A stretch of DNA of 7,344 bases from JBFHRB01 sp041591915 (GTDB taxonomy: Bacteria; Actinomycetota; Nitriliruptoria; Nitriliruptorales; Nitriliruptoraceae), in contig JBFHRB010000170.1 of the NCBI GenBank assembly GCA_041591915.1, positions 1 to 7,344 on the forward strand, written 5' to 3'. Shown here piece after piece: positions 1-5,096 of the stretch; the stretch's first letter is position 1, and each line of letters begins with the position of its first letter. Both the position numbers and the translations under genes were made by a program. The notes below the pieces were generated by a model. That model was given only the letters and a program-made list of their open reading frames with translations. It had not been told where the DNA came from and searched no databases.

Positions 1-1
1 G

Positions 2-76
2 CACCGGTTCACGCTGTCGCGCGTCGTCGACCAGTACGTCACCCTGTTCGAGCACGCGATCGAGGAGGCACGGTGA
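2..76 (+). CDS. C-terminal end of an upstream protein, probably a glycosyltransferase (partial)
   Basis: Only the last 24 residues and a TGA stop are inside the window; the gene begins upstream. The tail reads as an amphipathic helix with an RFTLSRVVDQYVTLFE-type ending. That pattern (Arg-Phe-x-x-x-x-Val-Val-x-x-Tyr, then a short acidic helix) is common at the very end of GT4-like glycosyltransferases, where the C-terminal helix folds back over the N-terminal domain. The assignment is inference from this pattern and from the neighbours, which are glycosyltransferases and a polysaccharide polymerase-like protein. The reading frame is supported by a 4-bp GTGA overlap with the next gene. It could be any other protein with a helical C-terminus. 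Confidence 0.5.
   Translation, partial: HRFTLSRVVDQYVTLFEHAIEEAR
62..68 (+). promoter_or_regulatory. Shine-Dalgarno sequence for the polymerase/ligase-like gene
   Basis: GAGGAGG lies 4 nt upstream of the GTG at 73, inside the last codons of the preceding gene. It supports the GTG at 73 as the start rather than a later in-frame codon. Together with the GTGA overlap it suggests translational coupling. Confidence 0.6.
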
Positions 77-1398
77 CCCTGTTCCTCCTCGTCGGGCTCG
101 CCGCGGCCGCACTCGCCGGCGTTGCGTTCCTGGACCTCATGATCCGGCGGACCGAGGTCGGCGTCGCCGTCGCCGGCGTGGCGGCGATCGTGAGCGCGAT
201 GGACCTCGACCCGGCGACCGCGTTCGGGCCGTTCCGGGTCTCGCTCGAGGACGCCGTGTTCGGCCTGCTGGCCGTCGCCGGCGTCGCCCGGATGCTCCGC
301 CAGTACCCGTGGACGCGCACGCAGTGGCTGGTCGTCGGGTTCACGGCCCTCACGCTCTACAGCGTCTATCGGGGCATCCCGCTCTTCGGCATCGGGACCG
401 CGGTCAACGAGGCACGCAAGTACGTGCGCTTCCTCGGCGCGGTGCTGTACGTCGCCGCCGAGGTCCCGACCCCGCAACGGCGGGACGACATCGCCCGTGT
501 CTGGCTGTACACCGCGGCGGGCCTGTTCGCCCTGACGGTGCTGCGCTGGATCGGGTTCCTGAGCGGATCCGGCCGCGGGATCCTGGGCAACGACGGCGAC
601 CTGCGCGTGATCGACTCGTTCGCGACGCTCGTGGTGCTGACCGCGGCCATGCTCGGCGCCGGGGCGCTCAACTGGCGCCGGCGGGGCAGCATCGACGCCG
701 TCCGCTCGGCACCCCCACCGAGGTGGTTGCCCGGACTCGTCGGCGCGCTGCTGTTCGCGATCGTGTTCCTGCAGCACCGAACGCTGTGGATCGCCGCCTT
801 CCTCGGCATCGGCCTGCTCGTGATCCGCGACCCACAGCTCACCCGCCGGCTCACCCTGGCGGCGCTCGGGGCCACGGCGCTGGCAGCGGTCCTCGTCTTC
901 GCCGTCCTCGGACAGGGTGTCGACCGCGTGATCGTCGACGAGCTGACCGACTCCGCCACCAACGTCGACACGTTCGAGTGGCGGGTGCAGGGTTGGCAGG
1001 AGCTCATCGAGGAGCAGTCACCCGCGGACGTCCACGACCTCCTCGTGGGCCAGCCGTTCGGTCGTGGGTTCCCGCGCTTCGTCGACGGGCGGATCGTCAA
1101 CGTCTCGCCCCACAACTTCTACCTCGAGCTCTACCTCCGGGTCGGCGTGCTCGGGCTCGCTGCCTTCGTCGCGCTGCACGCCATCCCGTTCCTGCGCCTC
1201 TACCCGACGGACGGCGGTTCGCCCCTCGTGCGCAACGACGTCCTGGCGGTCGTGCTCGCCGTGCAGTTCCTGTACTACGCCTCCTCGCACCCATCACCGG
1301 AGCAGGGCGTGCTCCTCGGGCTCGCGCTCGCCGTGACGGACCGCGGTGGGTTGCCTCGACGCCAGCGGCGTCCGTCGCGCGTGGCGGTGCCCGCGTGA
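73..1398 (+). CDS. O-antigen ligase/polymerase-like polytopic membrane protein
   Basis: The product (441 aa) is an integral membrane protein with about 10-13 hydrophobic segments, for example near residues 3-22, 29-43, 60-75, 85-100, 117-129, 143-164, 182-199, 220-234, 237-252, 261-279, 355-375, 390-404 and 411-422. A large hydrophilic loop (about 280-354) precedes the motif PHNFYLELYLRVGVLGL at 346-362. This His-Asn, Tyr, Gly, Gly-Leu pattern is the signature of the O-antigen ligase/Wzy-type superfamily, and QHRTLW at 234-239 matches the family's conserved Arg in the preceding membrane segment. Family members join or transfer lipid-linked glycans on the outer face of the cytoplasmic membrane. 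In a high-GC Gram-positive-type organism, polymerisation or transfer of an exopolysaccharide or wall glycan is more likely than true lipopolysaccharide ligation. Polymerase and ligase cannot be separated by sequence alone. The GTG start overlaps the previous stop, and the stop overlaps the next start in the same way. The C-terminus is short, basic and probably cytoplasmic. Confidence 0.85.
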   Translation: MTLFLLVGLAAAALAGVAFLDLMIRRTEVGVAVAGVAAIVSAMDLDPATAFGPFRVSLEDAVFGLLAVAGVARMLRQYPWTRTQWLVVGFTALTLYSVYRGIPLFGIGTAVNEARKYVRFLGAVLYVAAEVPTPQRRDDIARVWLYTAAGLFALTVLRWIGFLSGSGRGILGNDGDLRVIDSFATLVVLTAAMLGAGALNWRRRGSIDAVRSAPPPRWLPGLVGALLFAIVFLQHRTLWIAAFLGIGLLVIRDPQLTRRLTLAALGATALAAVLVFAVLGQGVDRVIVDELTDSATNVDTFEWRVQGWQELIEEQSPADVHDLLVGQPFGRGFPRFVDGRIVNVSPHNFYLELYLRVGVLGLAAFVALHAIPFLRLYPTDGGSPLVRNDVLAVVLAVQFLYYASSHPSPEQGVLLGLALAVTDRGGLPRRQRRPSRVAVPA

Positions 1399-2225
1399 CC
1401 CACGTCGCCGTGCTGCTGACCTGCCACAACCGCCGGGACGACACCCTCGCGTGCCTCGACACGCTCGCCGCACAGGACACGTCCGCGTCGACGACGTGCC
1501 ATCTCGTGGACGCTGGTTCGACGGACGGCACCGCGGCGGCGGTGCGCGAGGCACACCCGGACGTGCACGTGCACGAGGCCGGCGCCGACCTGTTCTGGAA
1601 CGCCGGCATGCGCGCCGCGTGGCAGGCGGCGATCGACGCGGGTGGCGCCGATGCGTACCTGTGGCTGAACGACGACACCCGCCTCGACCCGTCGGCCCTG
1701 AGTCGGCTCCTGGCGGCCTGGCGGGGCGCCGACGGGGACCCGATCGTGGTCGGCGCCGTCACGGACCCCGAGACCGACGCGCTGTCCTACAGCGGAGTGG
1801 TGCGGACGGACCCGCGGCGCCCGCTGCGGTTCACGCGCGCCGCGCCCGGCGAGACGGCACGCCCGGTCGACACGATGAACGGCAACTGCGTGCTCGTTCC
1901 GGCGGCCGTGGTCGAGCGGATCGGTGTCCTCGACCCCACCTTCGCCCACGGCATGGGCGACTACGACTACGGCCTCCGCGCGCGCGCCGCGGGGATCGAG
2001 GTGCTCCTCGCCCCCGGCACCGTCGGGACGTGCCCGGCGAACACGAAGGACGGGGGATCCCGAACCGTCCGGGAGGAGCTCCGCCACCTGCGCAGCCAGC
2101 ACGGCATCCCGCCCCGCGACTGGGCGACGTTCGCTCGACGCTGGGCGGGCCCGCTCTGGCCGGTCTACTGGGCGAGCCCCTACGTTCGTCGTCTCGCGCG
2201 ACGAGCCATGGGGAGGGCGGGGTGA
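1395..2225 (+). CDS. Family 2 glycosyltransferase (GT-A fold)
   Basis: The product (276 aa) is a soluble or peripheral glycosyltransferase that should transfer a sugar from a nucleotide-sugar donor to a lipid-linked acceptor at the cytoplasmic membrane. The N-terminus VAVLLTCHNRRDDTLACLDTL is the first beta strand and helix of GT2 enzymes. LVDAGSTDGT (37-46) is the nucleotide-binding segment. DLFWNAGMRAAW (65-76) and LWLNDDTRL (89-97) follow; NDD at 92-94 is the DXD-type metal/donor motif. MNGNCVLVP (161-169) and HGMGDYDYGLRARAAG (185-200) are the acceptor-side motif, with Asp189/Asp191 candidates for the catalytic base. This set resembles rhamnosyltransferase-like GT2 proteins, but donor and linkage cannot be named. 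The basic C-terminal helix (about 255-276) could bind the membrane. The start is the GTG that overlaps the upstream stop (GTGA). The frame stays open for about 1.1 kb further upstream, but that stretch is Arg/Pro-rich and antagonistic to the membrane protein frame, so it is not coding. Confidence 0.9.
   Translation: MTHVAVLLTCHNRRDDTLACLDTLAAQDTSASTTCHLVDAGSTDGTAAAVREAHPDVHVHEAGADLFWNAGMRAAWQAAIDAGGADAYLWLNDDTRLDPSALSRLLAAWRGADGDPIVVGAVTDPETDALSYSGVVRTDPRRPLRFTRAAPGETARPVDTMNGNCVLVPAAVVERIGVLDPTFAHGMGDYDYGLRARAAGIEVLLAPGTVGTCPANTKDGGSRTVREELRHLRSQHGIPPRDWATFARRWAGPLWPVYWASPYVRRLARRAMGRAG
2211..2217 (+). promoter_or_regulatory. Shine-Dalgarno sequence for the beta-helix gene
   Basis: GGGAGGG, within the final codons of the GT2 gene, lies 4 nt upstream of the GTG at 2222. 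It decides the start of the beta-helix protein, whose frame is otherwise open far upstream. Confidence 0.6.
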
Positions 2226-3913
2226 GCCCACGGGTGTTGCGGACCGTCGGGGTCGGGCTCGTCGTCCTCGGCGTCGTGTCCCTCGCCGTCCTCGGGTGGT
2301 GGAGCCGCCGCCCCGTCGAGCCGCGCTCCGTCCGCGTCGGATCCGGCGACCCGGTGACGCCGTCACCGCCGACGGCCATCGACCCGACGGACCCCCCAGC
2401 CGAACCGGTGCGCATCGAGGTCGGTGCCGACCTGCAGGCAGCCGTCGAGCTGGCACCCGAGGGCACGGAGTTCCTGATCGCCTCGGGCGTGCACCGCGAG
2501 CAGCAGGTCTTCCCTCGCGACGGCATGACGTTCCGCGGCGAGCCCGGCGCCGTGCTGTCGGGCGCTCGCGTGCTGGACCCCGACGACTTCCGCAGGGACG
2601 GCGGCCGCTGGGTGCTCGACGGCGTGGAGGCCGAGGGGTTCGTCCACGGGAAGCTGAGGCCCGACCGCACGCGCGAGGCCCACCCCGAGGACCTCTACGT
2701 GGACGGCGAACGCTGGCGCCACGTCGAGTCGCTCGCCGACCTCGACCGGGCCGGCGAGTGGTTCCTCGACTACCCGGGCGACCGCCTCCACCTCGCCGTC
2801 GACCCCGCCGGCCTCGGCCTCGTCGAGCTGGCCACCACCGAGTTCGCGTTCGTCGGGCCCGGCGTCCGCGACGTCACGATCGAGAACCTCACCGTCCGCC
2901 ACTACGCGACGTGGGCACAGCGCGGGGCGATCAACGGGCGTGACGGCGTCAACTGGACGATCCGCTTCGTCGATGCGTCCCACAACCACGGCATGGGCAT
3001 CGGCATCGGCCCCGGGATGCACGTGTCGAACTCGCGCATCTCGCACAACGGCCAGATGGGGATGGGGGGCGTCGGCGCGCTCGGGACCGACACCGACCTC
3101 GCACCCGGCGAGGCCCGCCAGATCCGGGTCACGAGCAACCGGATCGACCACAACCTCGAGCTCGGCTACGACTGGGCGTGGGAGGGCGGCGCGGCGAAGT
3201 TCGTGCGGACCTCGGGCATGGTGTTCGCCAACAACTGGGTCCACGACAACGCCGGCCCGGGCCCCTGGTTCGACATCGAGAACGAGGACGCGACGATCTG
3301 CGCGAACCTCGTCACGAACAACCTGCTCGGCATCTTCTACGAGATCAGCTTCGGCGCCGAGATCTTCCGCAACACCGTGAGGAACAACGAGCGCGACGAC
3401 CCCAACGCCGCAGCCGGGATCTTCATCTCGACCTCGAACGACGTCGAGGTCTGGGGCAACGTCGTCAGCGGCTCGCCGACCGGCCTCAAGATCATCGATC
3501 GGGAGCGTGGCGGGACCGACGACGGCCGCGAGTTCGTGACGACCGACGTGTTCGCCCACGACAACGTGCTGGGCGCAGACGACTGGAACGGCCTGGACCT
3601 GCTCGCCGAGGATCCTGGCGTGCTGGCCGCCGGACACCGCTTCGCGGACAACACCTACCTGGTGCCCTCGACGGGTGGCCGGCACTGGCGGTGGGGCACC
3701 GACACGCTCGGCTGGGACGCATGGCGCGACCTCGGCTTCGACGGGTCCGGGGAGGTCCTGCGGCTCGGTGGCTCCGAGGCCGAGGCGCTGATCGAGGAGG
3801 GGGTCCCGCCGAACATCGGGTTCAACCTCGCCCACTACGGCCCACTGGAGGACGGGCAGGCACCGCCCCAGCAGCCCGCCCCGTCCCGGTGCGACCTCAG
3901 CTCGCTTCGCTGA
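2222..3913 (+). CDS. Membrane-anchored right-handed parallel beta-helix protein (polysaccharide lyase/epimerase-like)
   Basis: The product (563 aa) has one N-terminal hydrophobic segment (about residues 9-27, flanked by Arg) with no lipobox, so it is probably a signal anchor with the bulk outside the cell. A Pro-rich linker (about 31-62) follows. Residues 65-118 form the cap and first coils (a LQAAVELAPEGTEFLIASG-type start, then a FRGEPGAVLSG coil). Residues about 205-480 carry repeated Asn/His/Asp-ended coils (for example DVTIENLTV, HVSNSRISHN, RVTSNRIDHN, MVFANNWVHDN, EIFRNTVRNN, DVEVWGNVVSG), typical of right-handed beta-helix domains of pectate-lyase-like proteins. Conserved-looking polar groups on the helix face are His254/His256, Glu321-Lys326 (WEGGAAKF), Asp351/Glu353 and Glu374 (FYEISF), which may mark a carbohydrate-binding groove. 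Related folds include polysaccharide lyases, mannuronan epimerases and glycoside hydrolases; the substrate is unknown. It is coupled by GTGA overlap to the GT2 gene, which points to action on the polymer made by this locus. The last ~25 residues are Pro/Gln-rich and probably disordered; they overlap the convergent gene. Confidence 0.8.
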   Translation: MSPRVLRTVGVGLVVLGVVSLAVLGWWSRRPVEPRSVRVGSGDPVTPSPPTAIDPTDPPAEPVRIEVGADLQAAVELAPEGTEFLIASGVHREQQVFPRDGMTFRGEPGAVLSGARVLDPDDFRRDGGRWVLDGVEAEGFVHGKLRPDRTREAHPEDLYVDGERWRHVESLADLDRAGEWFLDYPGDRLHLAVDPAGLGLVELATTEFAFVGPGVRDVTIENLTVRHYATWAQRGAINGRDGVNWTIRFVDASHNHGMGIGIGPGMHVSNSRISHNGQMGMGGVGALGTDTDLAPGEARQIRVTSNRIDHNLELGYDWAWEGGAAKFVRTSGMVFANNWVHDNAGPGPWFDIENEDATICANLVTNNLLGIFYEISFGAEIFRNTVRNNERDDPNAAAGIFISTSNDVEVWGNVVSGSPTGLKIIDRERGGTDDGREFVTTDVFAHDNVLGADDWNGLDLLAEDPGVLAAGHRFADNTYLVPSTGGRHWRWGTDTLGWDAWRDLGFDGSGEVLRLGGSEAEALIEEGVPPNIGFNLAHYGPLEDGQAPPQQPAPSRCDLSSLR

Positions 3914-3914
3914 G
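3896..3914. repeat. Inverted repeat spanning both convergent stop codons; possible bidirectional hairpin
   Basis: CTCAGC (3896-3901) and GCTGAG (3909-3914) form a perfect 6-bp stem around a 7-nt loop. The left arm contains the stop of the - strand gene (TCA at 3897-3899) and the right arm the stop of the + strand gene (TGA at 3911-3913). There is no T-tract on either side, so intrinsic terminator function is only a possibility. It is the only candidate terminator seen between the two converging units. Confidence 0.45.
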
Positions 3915-5096
3915 CGCGTCCGCGTAGGCGTGCTCGGCACGGTCGGCCGCGACGTCCCAGTTGTACTCGTTGGCCACCGCGACGAGGCCCGCGCGGCCCA
4001 TCGCGGCGGCGCGGTCGGGGTCGCGCAGGAGGCCGATCAGTGCGACGGCGAGGGCCTCGGGCTCACGCGGGGCGACGACCCCGCCGCCGGTGCGTGCGAA
4101 CAGCTCCCGTACCGGCGGGATGTCGGCACCGACGGCAGGCCGCCCGACCGTCCAGGCCTCGAGGTAGACGCCACCCAGTGCCTCCCCCTCGCTCGGGACG
4201 CAGAGCACGGTCGCGGCGCGCAGCCGCGCCCACTTCTCGTCCTCCTCGACCGAGCCGAGGAGGTCGACCCGCGGGTCGGCCGTCATCGCGTCGCGCGCCT
4301 CGTCCGGACCGTCGAGCCACGGGCCGACGACGACGAGCCGGGCCTCGGGCAGCTCGGCCCAGACGTGCCGCATGGCGGCGTGGAGGATCTCGACGCCCTT
4401 GTAGTGGCGGATCTGGCCGAGGAAGGTCACGGTCGGGGGCGGTGGCGGGGCCGGGATCTCGGCGTCCGGGTCCGGGACCTCGCCGACGGGCCCGACGACG
4501 GTGCGCAGGATGCGGCCGCGCGCGACCCCGCCGGCGACCAGCTGGTCGGCCTCGGCATCGCTGAGGACCAGCACGCGCGACGCGCGCCGGTACAGGTCCC
4601 ACCACCACCAGTGCCAGGGCCTCGTCCAGTGGGGGTGGTGGTTGGGGGTGAGCACGAACGGGATGCCCCGCTCGGCTGCGGCCTGCACGAAGGCCTCGTA
4701 CATCCACTCGCGGCCGATCCGGGACAGGTGGAGGACCTCGGGCCGGGTGGCGTCGAGGACCCGACCGGCCTCGGCGCGCCACACGTCGGTGAGTCGGGGG
4801 GCCACGGTGCGCATGGCGGGCGGGTAGGCAGCCAGCCACGCGCCCGCCCGGCGTCGCTGCGGCCCGTCGAGCCCCACGTGGTGGACGGGCACACCGTCCA
4901 GCACGTCCGAGTCTCGGCGTCCGGGCGAGCGCAGCGTCGTGCCGAGCGCCCAGTCGGTTCGGGTCTCACGCCACGTCGTCGCGACGGCGACCTCGTGCCC
5001 GCGAGCAGCCAGCCGTTGGTGGAGGACGTGGGCGTGCTGCTGCGCCCCGCCCATCGACGGCGGGTAGGTGGTGAGCACGCTCAGGATGCGCGTCAC
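3897..5096 (-). CDS. Family 4 glycosyltransferase (GT-B fold, retaining)
   Basis: The product (399 aa) has the two-Rossmann layout and normal length of GT4 enzymes, which transfer a sugar from a nucleotide-sugar with retention of configuration. RILSVLTTYPPSMGGAQQHAHVLHQRLAARGHEV at 3-36 is the N-terminal strand, Gly-Gly loop and first helix. The donor half begins near 222 (TVTFLGQIRHYKGVE, with Arg230 and Lys233 as phosphate contacts). PSEGEALGGVYLEAW (301-315) carries the canonical E-x7-E pair, Glu305 and Glu313. EYNWDVAADR near 377-386 is the usual fold-back helix. Odd points are a Trp cluster (Trp157, 161, 163-166) and five consecutive prolines (217-221) in the interdomain linker. The GTG start at 5096 overlaps the upstream stop (GTGA on this strand); no good Shine-Dalgarno is seen, so reinitiation after the upstream gene is likely. 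The open frame continues to 5489, but that part is Arg/Pro-rich out-of-frame sequence of the neighbour. The gene ends 17 bp inside the convergent beta-helix gene. Donor and acceptor are unknown. Confidence 0.9.
   Translation of the reverse strand: MTRILSVLTTYPPSMGGAQQHAHVLHQRLAARGHEVAVATTWRETRTDWALGTTLRSPGRRDSDVLDGVPVHHVGLDGPQRRRAGAWLAAYPPAMRTVAPRLTDVWRAEAGRVLDATRPEVLHLSRIGREWMYEAFVQAAAERGIPFVLTPNHHPHWTRPWHWWWWDLYRRASRVLVLSDAEADQLVAGGVARGRILRTVVGPVGEVPDPDAEIPAPPPPPTVTFLGQIRHYKGVEILHAAMRHVWAELPEARLVVVGPWLDGPDEARDAMTADPRVDLLGSVEEDEKWARLRAATVLCVPSEGEALGGVYLEAWTVGRPAVGADIPPVRELFARTGGGVVAPREPEALAVALIGLLRDPDRAAAMGRAGLVAVANEYNWDVAADRAEHAYADALSEAS

Noticed and set aside
309..1394. Upstream extension of the GT2 frame, which would give a 638-residue protein
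   Set aside because: The extension is Arg/Pro/Ala-rich and lies over the well-supported membrane protein frame. The GT2 fold begins exactly at the GTG at 1395.
73..1398. Calling the membrane protein a true lipopolysaccharide O-antigen ligase
   Set aside because: The superfamily motif does not separate ligases from polymerases, and base composition suggests a high-GC Gram-positive-type organism without lipopolysaccharide.
1561..1576. Repeated GTGCAC units inside the GT2 gene, considered as a regulatory palindrome
   Set aside because: They encode the alternating Val-His residues of a normal beta strand region and sit within the coding frame with no other signal.
1346..2221. Upstream extension of the beta-helix frame
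   Set aside because: It is Arg-rich shadow sequence over the GT2 gene. The ribosome site at 2211-2217 and the hydrophobic anchor support the start at 2222.
2363..3940. A 525-codon open frame on the - strand opposite the beta-helix gene
   Set aside because: Its translation is dominated by Val/Asp/Gly/Arg without recognisable motifs, as expected when a high-GC gene is read antisense. The + strand frame has a clear anchor and beta-helix coils.
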